Assembly: GCA_033398695.1 (NCBI GenBank)
Contig: CM065810.1
Location: 139,777,215-139,841,214, forward strand
Source of the DNA: Orobanche coerulescens
Taxonomy: Eukaryota; Streptophyta; Magnoliopsida; Lamiales; Orobanchaceae
DNA: 64,000 nt
Direction: 5' to 3'
In this document: piece by piece, positions 1 to 11,443 of the stretch
Layout: every line of letters starts with the position of its first letter
Position numbering within the stretch: position 1 is the stretch's first letter
The notes under the pieces: generated by a model
What the model saw: only the letters and a program-made list of their open reading frames with translations
Database searches by the model: none
Told to the model about the DNA's origin: nothing
Position numbers and translations under genes: made by a program

Positions 1-2272
1 CTTTTTATTGTTGTTTTTGTCCGTTGCTGATGATTTTCGAATCGATTTGCACGTTTTACAAGTTCTCTTGTGGAAGCTTTGTGCTTATACACGTTCGACT
101 TGTTCACTAGCTAGTGCGCTAGGGTCTTTAGAGGCCTCGAATGGGGCCAGTGGTTTTGTTCTGAATGTGGTTATTTGACTCTAATATTTTGTTCTTATGA
201 GGAGTAGTGTTGCTGGATTGTGCATGTTGAACTGTATTTCTTTTATCCGCTGCGTGAGTTCTTTTGTAATGACTTTTGGTATTTTACCGACCGAGTTTTA
301 TTTCGATAACCGATTCCCTTAATCGAGTTTTTGGCATTATGGCCTTGATCGCTTTGGCGAAATTCTTATGACGGTATTTAGTATTTTGTAAATGGCTTTC
401 GTGAGTTTTTGAAATATTACCGTCATCGGCCTTTTTGGCGTTTTTGTAAATGGTTTTTTAGCCTGGTGAGTTCCGGCACGGGACCCACGGCGCTATAATA
501 TTTTGTGTAATTACCTGAAATTTTTGGGCATTCTAGCCCATTGAATTATCTTTGAAAACTTGAGTATCTTAGAAAATAAATTTCGAGACGTACTTTTAAA
601 ATGAATTATTTTCTCGCAGTACTTTCAAGGTGCCTTCTAGTGTCGCAATATGTTTCAAAATTACTCCAATTGAGGACCAAAATGTTTTGAGATATTTTCA
701 ATGTTTTAGAAACACTTTTATTTAGACCCGATGGTCGAATATTCTGAAAGCTTTTCACTAAAAGAAAGTGTCCTCATTTTTACCAAATGTGAAATGGTTC
801 TCCAAAGTCTCGATAACAATATTTCACGTTTGTACTTTTTGAAGGGTGATACTCAAGATCAACCGGTGTTCTTCTAAATTATTTTCAAAATGAGGTTTTC
901 GTTTTTTTTAAAAACCTATCCATTCCCGTTTGAGGGCTGGGTATGTATGTATGATGTTCGCGTTGTCATTATGATGTTTACTCCCGAGTATGATCGAATT
1001 GGCGGTGTGAGCGTTGAGTCGCTTTCCACACATTTGTTGTGCTAGCCCGCTTTGAGAGGTGGGATGTTGGTGTTGAATGATGTCGTCTCGTGGTGATTTC
1101 TGCGTTGTCGCGCATGTGCGAGCTGTTAGAGCTTGGGTTGGTATGACCGTGTGCATCGGTGATGGTTCCGTTATGTGTCGGTTGTTTAATGTCTTGTTAC
1201 CTTGCTCCCGTTTTTGTGAATTTCGTGGACGAGGTCGGAGGTAATGCCCGTACTATTTTGACTTCTATATTTTCTCTTTCTCCATTCTTTCGACTCGCTC
1301 GTATTCGTTGATACTTTCTGAACTTGTTCTGTATTTCGGTTTCATCGTCCGAACGAACTGTTATCTTGTTGTGGGTTGATCAGTTATCGGTGATTTTTTC
1401 GAGTTCGGTTCGATTCTTGTGAACCTTGTTCGGAAGTGACATCATCTAGTTCTATTAGTTCTTTTATTCGAAGTGGATCGGATTTGGGACTCTTGTGTTT
1501 TCGACTTTGTCGACTCATCATGTTCGTTGACATTTCTGAGCTTGTCCTGCCCCTTGCTTTTGTTGATCGAACGAGTGTGGTATTGTTTCGGAATAGCTCG
1601 TTTGTCGTTGTGACTTTTCAATTTCTATTCCCTTTCATGTGGATCTTATGTGAATGCATATGTTGTTGTTTTCACCGGATCATATATTGTCTCGAGTCGA
1701 GATGTGAACCTTGGAGTTGTTGTTTGAATTTTATTGTTCTTCGTGATTCGAACATGATTGTTCACTTTTTGTTGTCTCGACCGTTGTGGTTCAGTCGTTT
1801 GTTTGTTCGGTTTTTGTCCTCGTTTCGTGATCGTTGAGCATTCAGGCTCCTTCCTAATTCCCTTAAGTTTGGGAAATTAGTCTCGTTTTCGATCTTCCAA
1901 CCCTTGGGTGGTGGAATTCCGTATTTGTTCAGCGATTGGCTCGCGTTTTGGTTGATGTACCGTTGGGTTGGTCAATCGTATTGATTTTCGTTCGTTGTGT
2001 TTTGTGATTGTTCGGATAATTGACTTGATTGTATTATCCATTTGATGACGCTTGTCACTTGTTGGTTTTATTATATCCTTAACGGCGACGTTGTGTTGAT
2101 CGTCGTGGAGCATGTTTTCACGTCGTATATTCCTTGCGTTGCTTGTAACGTTTCGCCGATGGGCATAAGTTACGCATTTCCTTGCATATCTCGTTGAGTT
2201 TTCCTGGCGGGATATTGCTTCTCCCTACTTGTTTTAAGTTTCGGGACGAAACTTCTTTTAAGGAGGGTAGAA
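1..2272 (+). mobile_element. Non-coding interior of a Ty3/gypsy-type element (left part outside window)
   Basis: This T/G-rich stretch runs up to a polypurine tract and an LTR, so it is the 3' interior of an LTR retrotransposon read on the plus strand. The last bases before the LTR (about 2235-2272) have the form that usually follows the integrase of plant chromoviruses (tcgggacgaaac, then a purine run). No gag, RT or integrase reading frame is visible on either strand, so the pol gene has been lost or replaced; this fits a large non-autonomous derivative. The 5' LTR is not in the window. Short open frames here show no recognisable motif. Confidence 0.6.
2260..2272 (+). promoter_or_regulatory. 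Polypurine tract of the gypsy element
   Basis: A purine-rich run with a single T (AAGGAGGGTAGAA) lies directly against the TG of the LTR at 2273, the expected place of the plus-strand primer for reverse transcription. It fixes the orientation of the element as plus and identifies 2273-4936 as its 3' LTR. Confidence 0.7.
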
Positions 2273-2643
2273 TGTAATATCCGCAATTTCGAATTTCGGT
2301 AATTTTCTTTTTCGGCGGAAGTCCGTTTTGACGACTCGCTCATGACCGTTTCGTCATTTCGAGAATGATTAATTCTGCACTTTTTGTCATCTGAGTTCGT
2401 TTCGGTGTCGTTTTGTTGAGTTCCGTGTCCTTAATCGACTTTTTCACGTGGGAGTTCGACTTTGTAAAGTCACCATTAATTCTTGGAAACTCCAAAAATT
2501 CTGAATCTTTGCAACATTATAGATCATAAAGTTAGCTTTCCAATGGTTCAAACGGTGAGTCAATCGGAGTCCAGACGAAGGAGTTATGGTCGAAATAGCC
2601 AAGACTACACGATGTGCCTTTTCGTGTTGGAGTGGACTGTACC

Positions 2644-2746
2644 GTGTGCCGCGGCACACTTCAGCTATGCCGCGGCACTAAGCTGATTCCTTGTCGTTTT
2701 TTGTGGCCCTGGTCCGCGGCACACTTGTCCTGTGCCGCGGCACACG
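2644..2746. repeat. GC-rich palindrome cluster in the LTR
   Basis: Four copies of a palindrome built on CCGCGG stand within about 100 bp: GTGCCGCGGCAC at 2646-2657, ATGCCGCGGCAC at 2667-2678, one near 2713-2724 and TGTGCCGCGGCACA at 2731-2744. The rest of the LTR is AT-rich. Each site contains symmetric CG and CHG methylation targets. The solo LTR of the same family has a different palindrome set at the same relative position. Confidence 0.75.
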
Positions 2747-3791
2747 GGCTTTTTCTACGTTTTTGAGCAGATTTTCGAGGAGAAACATTCATTTTCTCCT
2801 CTCCTCTTCCTCCTACCCTTCTAGGCGATTTCAAGGGCGATTTTGGGCGATTTGAGTGCTCCCAAACTTGTAGAGATCATCCACCTCAAGTCTTGTTGTA
2901 GATTTTCGACCTCTACTTGAATCATTCATCCAAATCAAGGTATTTTGGCTTGAACCCTTGTTTTTGTAGATTTGGGGATTTTGCTTTTTGATTTCGATTC
3001 CAATCCATTTTTAATCAATTAATTGTTGTATAAACGTTGTTTTGAACTTGTTCTACGGATTGGATACTCGTATCTTTGGTTCGTTCAACCCGAGGGGTGA
3101 TTTCTTTGTTCTTGAAGGGTCTTGAACATTTAATGTTCGATTAAATGTTCGAATGAGTTCCCTTTGATAGTTTGTTGGGATTTCCGTTGTTTTCGGCCTT
3201 GATTCTCGTCGTAATCATGTTTTATTATTCCTTACGGAGGATTATAGGTGCTTGATGATTCCGATGTTGAATTCCGTTGGTGATTGATGATTCATGTGGT
3301 GTTTTCCTGTAGTAATTTCGGTGCTATCGCGTTCTAGATAGTGTTCGGGAATTTGAGGGCTACCCGGCCGTATCCGTTCACTTTTCCATTGCTCGTGATA
3401 TCGAGGCAAGTACCTTGCCCATACTTTTCTTATTTTGTGGATATGATGATCGGTGATCGTATTAGTGTGTTTGTTTGGTTGTTTGAAACGAAGTTTCAAA
3501 AGATTTCGGTTTGGCCTCGTTAAAGGCTTTCTTTCAAATGCGTGTGCGTTTTGTGAACGGCGTGTTTTGGGAATTGATTATGATTTGATTATTTTGAACG
3601 TTGAAGGATTTGATGATGATACTCCTATTGTTTAAAGTTATGGAATCGTGTATTCCGTATTTAATCTTGTTATTGTGTTTTGAAGAGTTTGATAATGGTG
3701 TCGAGTTAATGGCCATCTCTAGTGAGTATTCTTAATGAACTTACATTCTTAGCATATTAGTATTGCATGAGTAACGTGTGTGTGTGTATGC

Positions 3792-3924
3792 TCACTATGG
3801 GTTAGATCCGACAGGGGTCTCGGTAGGGGTCCACGGAGGGGTGGATCCGCGAGCTTGCTTTTAACCACTACGGGTTAGATCCGACGGGGTCTCGGTAGGG
3901 ATCCACGGAGGGGTGGGTCCGCGG
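3792..3924 (+). repeat. Two-copy tandem block in the LTR
   Basis: A block starting with cactatgggttagatccgac and running through tcggtagg and ccacggaggggtgg occurs at 3792-3851 and again at 3865-3924, about 73 bp apart with few differences. It is an internal LTR repeat; the solo LTR at 30497-32613 has an unrelated three-copy repeat in a similar place. Confidence 0.7.
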
Positions 3925-4936
3925 TTAATTGTGGTGCATTTTGCAAATGTGATTTGATAATGGCATTTCCGGAAATGAGTGCTTTTGAACGGTTTTCATG
4001 ATTGCATGCATCGACTAAGTGTGTAAGAGGTAAGTTGTTCGTTTGGCTTACTTGGCTAGGATGGCACTAGAGTATTTTGTTGTTTGTGTTAAATCCTTTA
4101 TTTTTGGATTTTGATGTTGGGAGACGAACCTTGTGGTCGTTCTTGTGTACTGTGAGTTGATGAGATTTGGGGCTAAACTCCCAATGGTCTTGTAAAAGTC
4201 ATTTTACGGATTTGGGGCTAAAATCCCAACGGTTTGGTAAAGGTCGTTTTTCGGAAAGTAAACCTTTGGGGCGGTGACCCCTTTCGTATTTTGAGTTTTT
4301 GAAAAGTAGGATTTGATAATCCTAAATCATTTTCTATTAAAACTCCCGATGGTATTTCAAATCATTTTATAGATTGTTTCCCTTGATATTTTGATCTTGA
4401 AATTTTGGGAAGTCTTTACTCAAACTCTCGCCTCGGGAAGTGTTCATCTTGTTGTATTTGAACCTTTGAGGATTCCGAATTATTATCGTTCGTGGAATGT
4501 GAATTGTATGGCTCGTATTTGCACTTTGTTCTTGCACTAGCAAAACAGTGGAGTTTGCTAACCCCCGAGTATTCGGGGGGTGGATGTCTATTTTTGCATT
4601 CAGGTTTTGGAGCATAACACAGGGACGGCACGAAGGATGATGAAAGATGATCGATACTAATCACATGAGGAACCGTATATTGTTTATTGGTTCAGTTGTA
4701 CTTTATTTTCCGCTGCTATACTTTTCCCATTGTACGGGTGTGGTTGTATTTTGACCCCTGCGTGGGCATGATTTGTATTTGAGTTGTATGTATTTATTGA
4801 AAGACCAAATCGGTCTACTGACTCATTTTAGCCTTAAGGGCATGGTTGAGTTATTATATGTTGTTACCAGCCTGGTAGATCCTTGAGGAAGGGTTCTACG
4901 GCGTGTAATATCCCTGAGCGGATTGGGGGTGTTACA

Positions 4937-7485
4937 TATTAATCCCGCGGAAGTCAAGGAACTACTTAACGAGGCCGATGCTGCCAAGGAGGCGGCGGCT
5001 GAGCAAAAACGCTTGCTGGTCGAGAAGGAGTTGGAAGTGAGGGCGTACTGGGAGCAACATAGCACCTTCGGCCAAGCCTATTCAGCCTTTGCAGAGATTA
5101 TGGAGAGACTGTCTGGTTCGCATCCCAAGTTCGACTATCGGGAGTACTCGATCACCCATCCCTATCAATCCGCGAAGCGGTCGCTGTTCCGGGCCACGCA
5201 GCGTTCCCCGTGGTACCTTGGCCAGATCAGGAGCTCGGCGACCAGGAAGGACTTGGCCATCTGGAGGGCGAGGTACCATGTCCCTTCTGATGTGGACCTT
5301 TTCGCATCTGCCGAGAACGAGCGAGCCGACCAACCTCTGGAGGGCATGGTCGCCGTGAATGAGGCGATAATGGAGGCCGGGCTGCGGTTCCCACTGTCGT
5401 TTGCTGTCTCCAATTTGTTGGTCGCCAGGAATGTGGCGCCGCTTCAGCTAACGCCGAACGCCTGGCTCCAGATTATCTGCGCCCTCACTTTGTTCGGCGG
5501 TCATCGACTGTACCGCCTTCCCTCTCCGTTGGAGATGAACCACCTATTCAAACTTACGGTTTAGAAGGGGTCCGTCGGTGGCTACCACATCCAAGGCCGC
5601 TCTGGTCGGGTGATTCTTGGGGTCCCGAACAAGGTGCGGGGCGATCCGGCGAAATGGTTCTGGGTCGGCGGTGCATGGAAAGCATCCGCGAGCGACAATC
5701 CCACTGGCGAGCTGGACATTCCCACCTGCTTTCGGGAGAGGAATCCGAGTAAGGGTTCTGACTCTCTCTTTGTTCGGATACATTCTAAACTGATCTAATT
5801 TGGTCTTCCATTTGCAGGCTTCCACATTCCGGCAGCTGACGAGCTACCTTTTGACTTTTTGATCGTCTGGGAGTGGATACGCAGTCTTCCGGACGACGAT
5901 ATAGATGCTCGCCAGATTGACAAAGAGAGTTGTTGGTTGGCTGCTCGGTTATTTCATTTTCCGCGCCACCTTTTGTTCCAAGGCACAAATTTCCAACATC
6001 TCCTTTTGCTTGTCGATCGTCCTGTTTGAGGAAGGTGTCTAACCATTGTTTGATCGTTTCCTTTTGCAGAGGTCTGTTTCCCTCGCTTCCTGGAGCCTCC
6101 GCTAGAGATCGCCATGTCGAACCCTGGAGTCTTGAGTCGCCTGCGCCAGATGAAGTCGAGTCGAGTTCCACCAGTGGTGCTACCTCTTATCCCGGAGGCG
6201 AGGCCTCGTGTGAAGCCGATCGCTGCGGAGGAGGAGGTTCGGGAGGAGGGACTCCGGCTGAACCGCACGCGGCAAAGGTCGGGGGAACCCCCAGTCTCTG
6301 CCCTTGCTGGTGAGCCGCCGATCGCCGCACCTCCGCTTACCGCGGTCCCCCTGGTGAAGGAGCCTACGCCTTCGTCGGCTTTCCTGCAGGCCATGGCGAT
6401 TGCCGAGGCCGAGACCCCACGCGGCAAGCCGTTCTTCGGCCGTGACCCCGAGAAGGTCGAGAGGTAAGCTTCGGTTGTTTTGCCGAGTTTTGTCATTTGT
6501 GTAGGGGACATACTGACCCCTTTGTTCCTGGTGCAGGGTCCGTCTTGCCGACCCGAACTGCTCGCCGATGGTGTTGGACTTCCTCAAGAGCAGGTCTCCC
6601 CGCGAGCCTAGCGACGTCCCTCACTATGTCTCTCGGGCTATCTCCGCCCTACCGAAGGCTTGGACGACCGACCTGGATGCGATCGCGCGCCGGCGGTCCG
6701 GAGACGCAATGCAGGCGACTCTTGCCCTGACCCTCCAAATGGCGACGATGGCCGCTCAAGCTGTAAAGGATTATGAGGGGCGGCCCTCTACCGCCCGTCT
6801 CCATTCGGACCTCGAGGCTTCTCGAAAAAAGAAGTCTGAGTTTGCCGACAGGATTGTAGCTATGGAGAAGGATTCCTTGGAAGCGGCTAAACGGGCAAGT
6901 CAAGATCTTGAGCTGGCGAGACAGGATTCTGAGCGGGCCCGGGTGACGGTCGATCGGATTCGGGATCAGATGACAGAGGCCCGCCGGTCGTATGCGGCTG
7001 CTCAGAAGGAAGCCGATTAGTTGAAGGTGACCGTTGCCCGGCTGACTAGCGAGTTGGCGTCGTCGAGGGAAGAAACGGCTGCCAAGGCATCCGAGCTCCA
7101 GGGTGCGCATCAGGCGGTTGCGGATCTGAAGGGAAGGCTGGAGGCGACCGAGGCCGACCCTTTTCTCAACGTGGAGTTCATCAGCGAGTTTGCCTACTAC
7201 ATGGCGTTCGCTGACTCAATTCGCGCCGCTAAGAAGGGAGGGCTAGAGGTCGGCCCTCTGGCGGAAAACTTCAAAGCTTACGCGTTTGAGCATCCTCTGC
7301 ATCCCGCCTTCTCTGTGCTGATCCTGGACCTCTCGGATCTCGGCGTAGACCTGAGCTGGTACCCGATTCCCAGAAATCTCGTTCATACAGATGCCCCGGA
7401 GGACAGGGAGGCAGTTCCGGAAGCCGGAGGGGGAGCGCGGGCCGATCCAGCGGCCGAAGGTGAAGGCCAGGCAGGGGCGGCCTGA
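4937..7485 (+). pseudogene. Extra ORF of a Tat/Ogre-type retrotransposon ('putative gypsy type transposon' family), truncated and with stops
   Basis: The conceptual protein has a plant retroelement N-terminal domain ending in the typical 'GLRFPL...LTPNAWLQIICAL' stretch (compare PF04195), a basic middle part, then a long Ala/Glu/Arg-rich coiled coil. Exons by splice signals: to 5748 (donor GTAAGG), 5818 to about 5982, 6070-6463 (donor GTAAGC) and 6537-7485. In-frame TAG codons at 5565-5567 and 7018-7020, each followed by continued homology, mark it as a pseudogene. Intron 5983-6069 keeps frame only with a GC donor, so that junction is tentative. The true N-terminus is missing: the gypsy LTR ends at 4936 and the open frame enters from LTR sequence. 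The sense is opposite to the gag fragment at 8803-9300, as known for antisense extra ORFs of Tat elements. It is not a host gene. Confidence 0.65.
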
Positions 7486-7984
7486 GGTTTTACGTCCTTT
7501 TTGTTTTTCGCTTGTAATTTTTGTAGCTTTCGTTGTACTTTAGCCTTTGGGTGACCGTGTTTGTATTTTTATTCCAAGTGATGAAATAAATGTTCGCTTT
7601 TCTGATTTCTTGCATGTATGATTGTCTTTCTGAGTCTTTGCATGACTTTATACAAGTGTGTGAGGAATGATCGTTGTGTGTACAGTTCCAAGTGAATTGA
7701 TACACTCATATTGATAACTTTTAAATCGAAGTCGGTCGCTGCACATACATCTGAACAATGCCTATCACTGTACATGTAATTGAGTAGAGACGATCGTGGT
7801 ATACATAGCTCCGCCCTTCCCCCTTGTTTTTGTTTACTTAGTGAAAGTAAGGGGACGAAAATAAATCGTTGAGTGAGCGGTCTTCAATTTTGCAGATTCC
7901 TCATAGAGGGCCGACCATCCCGGCTAGAGGAACCGTACATGATCTCAGAGTTCGATGGAACCGACCTCCACGACCATGTCTTGT
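7486..7984. other. 3' flank of the extra ORF, no gene seen
   Basis: T-rich sequence follows the stop at 7483-7485. A plant-type polyadenylation signal (aaataaat) lies near 7583-7590. I see no open frame with recognisable content, no RNA gene and no terminal repeat here. Confidence 0.5.
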
Positions 7985-8800
7985 GCGCGAGCGACATTCC
8001 GTCTGATGGCCAATTTCTCGCGACTCACTTAATTGTGAGGGTCCTCCGTAGGCTGCGCCCGCCTCGTATTTAAACAAAGGACGTGCAGTATTGGTCTGGA
8101 GGAGTCCTTGCACGGGGCATCGTAGGATTAATCGACTCCACGACCGCGGCTTGTTAGCACTTTTCTACCTCAGACCGTCATGTTAGATGGCGATCCTCGA
8201 CGGTATATGTTGTGACGGGGGGAGGGACGCGTCGCTTTGTCCGGATCCACCATGTTAGGTGATGGACCTTTGAGGGCGGGCGAACGTGTCCACAGATCTG
8301 TTTTGGAGGGCCCTTTAGCTACGCCCGATTCGTATTTAAACGAAGAGCGAGCGATCGCTGCCCAAAAAGACCTTGCACGGGCACAGAGAACGGTTCCATT
8401 GTCCTCCACAGCCATGTCTGACACTCTTCTACCTCGGACCGTCACGTCAGGTGGCGATCCTTGACGGTATATGTTGTGTAAGGGGAGGCGATCGCTTGCC
8501 TAGGTTCTTCGTGTTGATGACGAACATTAGAGGGCGAGCGAGTCATCCTCTGATTTGTTTTGGAGGGTCCTTCGGCTACGCCTGCCTCGTATTTAAACGA
8601 AGGGCGAGTGCTCGCTGCCCAAAGGAACCTTGCATGGACGGATCGTCGGTTTCATCGACCTTTGCGACCATGGCGGCACTTTTCTACCTCGGACTGTCAT
8701 GTTAGTTGGCGATGCTCGATGGTATACGTTGTGCTAGGGGAGGCGATCGCTGCTTAGATCCATCATGTTAAATGACGAACTTTAGAGGGCGACCGAGTCA
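7985..8800. repeat. Tandem array, ~260 bp unit, about three copies
   Basis: Anchor phrases repeat at regular distance: 'cctcgtatttaaac' near 8060, 8326 and 8582, and 'gaccgtca(t/c)gt' near 8172, 8438 and 8692, giving periods of about 266 and 256 bp. The units have drifted apart and contain recurrent GCGATCGC sites (about 8350, 8485, 8744). Tandem arrays in untranslated parts are common in Tat/Ogre elements (family knowledge), which fits the neighbouring gag fragment and extra ORF. Confidence 0.7.
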
Positions 8801-8802
8801 TC

Positions 8803-9300
8803 CTATTTTGCGAAGCGTTGCTCAGGCAGTAGCCTTTGGTTTGACGTGGTGGGAATCGGGAAAAGACTTCTGAAATTCCCATCTCTTGATTGAAGCATAT
8901 AGATCCGGCCACCGAAGTTGATCGAGAGGTCAACTCGTATGAGATTTCCGGCCTGTTGCATTCGACTCTGGCGACCGTATCGGGAGGTTGATGGGGTTCC
9001 GGTTAAGCCAATAAGCTGTCCAGCTTGCCCTCCTCGAACAATCTCCAGAGTTGTCTGAGGAGGTCGCGGCATTGGTTGGTGCTGTGACCGGGACTCTTGT
9101 GGTAAGCACAATATTTATTGTGGCCCAGATGATCGTTGTCCCTTATCGCCTTTGGCTTGCTTAGCGGTTCGCGCCCCTTGATAGCGTAAAAAATGTGGGC
9201 CGGAGTTCGGTTGAACTTGTGGAGGAGATGGGCTTCCACATCCTCGAAGGCCTTGAAATCACCAGGTGGCTTGGCGACCGCCTTGTTGGTTTTGGCGTTT
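8803..9300 (-). pseudogene. Tat/Ogre-like Ty3/gypsy gag fragment
   Basis: Read on the minus strand from about 9300, the frame gives a short Gag C-terminal region with the plant Tat-type zinc-finger-like block 'KYCAYHKSPGHSTNQC' followed by 'RDLLRQLWRLFEEGKL'. In intact elements this is followed by protease and RT; here the frame is lost near 9000 and nothing pol-like follows. It lies head to head with the extra ORF at 4937-7485, consistent with a single minus-strand element that has lost pol, keeping the tandem array between. It cannot produce a functional protein. Confidence 0.65.
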
Positions 9301-9921
9301 TTATTTTAAATTTAGATCGAATTTTGGGCTTCCGTCAACTGTTATTTTGGGATTTTGGGTTTGGTTTCTTGAAGCTTTGATATTCGACTTCAATTTCATA
9401 ATATCCAGATATGTTGTTACCATATGATAATTTAGAATACCTGTCGGTAATTCAAATTACCATTGGGTAATTTGTTACCAAATTGGTCGGTGGTGACTGG
9501 ACGTGGTCAGTGACAGTGAAAATATCAGCCAGTATGTTGTTACCATCTGCTAATTTAGAATACATGTCGGTAATCTGAATTAACAATGAGTAATTTCGTT
9601 AATTATGCTGGCTGGTAATAGGCGATAGTCAAAATACCATTTTTAATATAAGAAATAAAAAAATTCAAGAATACAAGGCGGTCGACCGAAAAAAATCTGC
9701 GTGGTCTCCGTGGTTGGCCAAGTGAGATCGGTGGTCTCGGCCGTTGGTCATTGTCGTGATTGGCCGACCAATGGTGGTCGTCCGGCCAGGGTGGTCGGTC
9801 GTCTGTCCACTTATGTAAAATAGTCTCCGGCCGTTGGTCAGCTGTCAGCGGTTGGCCGACCAATGGTGGTCGTCCGACCAGGGTGGTCGGTCGTCTGTCC
9901 ACTTATGTAAAATACCTCTTA
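9301..9921. repeat. AT-rich spacer with two small duplications
   Basis: No gene is visible. Two direct duplications are: about 9410-9473 with 9533-9596 (block beginning tatgttgttacca, 123 bp apart), and about 9741-9816 with 9831-9910 (ccgttggtca ... gtctgtccacttatg, ~90 bp apart). The second block is GC-rich and made of repeated ggccgac / ggtggtcg words. An open frame reading through it is only a product of the repeat. Confidence 0.6.
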
Positions 9922-9931
9922 TATTTTTAAA

Positions 9932-11034
9932 GGGCGATTTACATCTGACTACCTTTTTAGATGGTCTAATTACAATTTGGTCCCTATTGTTTTAGATATT
10001 ACAATGGAGGACAAACTTTGCACTGTCCAGAAACTATATTTACAACGAAGGACAAAAGTCAAATTTTCAGATGATGTCACTGGAGAGAAATCGATATTCG
10101 AATTTGCTTTTATTTTTCCTTTTCTTGTTTACCCATTTATTTTTCACCTCACGTGGGTGGCACATGCTGGACCTCATTGTAATATATATAACACTTTTGG
10201 ACTTCAGTGTAATAAATTTTCAAGCTTTCTAGAAAAAAATATTTTTTCCAAAAAAGAAAGTATTTTCTGGAAAAAATATTATTTTTTGAAAAAATAAAAA
10301 AAATTATTTTTTCGAAAAAAATATTATTTTATGGAATTTTTATTTTTTTCGAAAAATTAAAAAATATTTTCTGGAGAAAAAAATTATTTTTAGGCAAAAT
10401 AATATTTTTTCGAAATAAAATTATTTTTTCGAAAAAATAAAACTATTTTCTGAAAAAAAAAGATAAAAAATTTAAAAAATATTTTCTGGAGAAAAAGGTA
10501 TTTTTTGGCAAATTAATATTTTTTCGAAATTAAATTATTTTCTGAAAAAAATATTATTTTTTTTGAAAAAATAAAATTATTTTTTCGAAAAAATTAAAAA
10601 AAATATTTTCTGGAGGAAAAAATATTTTTTGGCAAAATAATTTTTTTCGAAATAAAATTATTTTCTTGAAAAAATATTATTTTTTTAGAAAAATAAAATT
10701 GTTTACTGGAAAAAAAATAAAATAAAATATTTTTGCAAAAAAAAATATATTTTCTGGAAAAAAATTATATTTCGAAAAAAAATTATTTTCTGAAAGAAGA
10801 ATATTTTTTAAAAGAAATGTATTAGCCAAACACTTTAATAACTTATAAGCTATTTGTTTAATATGAAATGTATTTTAAAAGAAATGTTTTTTTCAAGTAA
10901 ATAGAGGGGCATTTTCGTCTTTTTAATAGAAGTCAACACCAATTCAGATTTTTGTCCTTCGCTGTAATTTATGAAACAATAGGGACTAAAGTGTAAAGAT
11001 GTCATCTAATAGGGTAGTTGGCTGTAATTTCCCC
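9932..11034. mobile_element. Non-autonomous Mutator-like element 1 (1103 bp)
   Basis: The two ends are inverted repeats of about 90 bp: the left begins GGGCGATTTACATCTGACTA and the right, read inverted, begins GGGGAAATTACAGCCAACTA; both then share 'gtccctattgtttta/c'. It is flanked by an exact 10 bp direct repeat, TATTTTTAAA, at 9922-9931 and 11035-11044. Long TIRs with a 9-11 bp duplication identify the Mutator superfamily. It encodes no transposase. The core is an AT-only repeat. Confidence 0.85.
10215..10820. repeat. AT-rich palindromic core of Mutator-like element 1
   Basis: About 600 bp consist of degenerate repeats of ttattttttcgaaaaaata / attattttctggaaaaaa. TTTTTTCGAAAAAA units are self-complementary, so the stretch can fold on itself many times. 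Open frames here are low-complexity Lys/Phe/Ile strings and are not genes. Confidence 0.75.
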
Positions 11035-11048
11035 TATTTTTAAATTTA

Positions 11049-11443
11049 GGCTAAATTGCATAAAAATTGCTCACCTTTTTTGCAATTCTGGTTTATTTCC
11101 TCACCTTTTAATTTTAGGCTAAAATTGCCAACCTTTCAATTTTTTTCAATTTTCACTCGATTTATCATTTCCCCCAAATCGAAGTTGAGCTGGACATCGG
11201 CGTTGCTTACATGGCAAATCGGCCTGATTCGATAAATGACGTCGGTTAAAGGAAGGAAAACGTCTATTTGGCCACTTTGCATAAAAAATGTTCACCTTTT
11301 TGGAAATTCTGGTTTATTTCCCCATATTTCTTTTCATTTTAAGCTAAATTGCCAACCTTTCAATTTTTCTCAATTTTCACCCACTTTTAGATTTCCCCAA
11401 AATCGAAGCTGAGTTGGACATCGGCGTTGCTTACATGGCAAAT
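11049..11443 (+). repeat. Left TIR of Mutator-like element 2
   Basis: It is the inverted partner of 12981-13375. Two subrepeats start near 11049 and 11270, each with 'gcataaaaa(t)tg(c/t)tcacc', 'aattgccaacctttcaattt' and 'gacatcggcgttgcttacat'. The arm is cut by the LTR fragment starting at 11444. Confidence 0.8.

Larger units (their letters stand above)
2273..4936 (+). mobile_element. 3' LTR of a Ty3/gypsy chromovirus-like element (2664 bp)
   Basis: The LTR starts TGTAATATCC next to the polypurine tract and ends GGGTGTTACA. The same end sequences and a very similar first ~340 bp occur in the solo LTR at 30497-32613, so both belong to one family; the length is like that of Tekay/Del-type LTRs (family knowledge). 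It carries a cluster of GTGCCGCGGCAC palindromes (2644-2746) and a duplicated ~60 bp block (3792-3924). The right end abuts a plant retroelement ORF at 4937, which it truncates. The target duplication cannot be checked because the other end is outside the window. Confidence 0.8.

Noticed and set aside
1436..1837. 133-codon frame in the gypsy interior
   Set aside because: Hydrophobic, composition-driven reading of T-rich sequence without motif.
7985..8800. Regular repeats as a CRISPR-like array
   Set aside because: Units are ~260 bp and diverged, without short direct repeats and unique spacers, in plant retroelement DNA.
10215..10297. C-terminal part of a 106-codon frame at the start of Mutator-like element 1
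   Set aside because: Reads through the TIR into the AT repeat; no domain.
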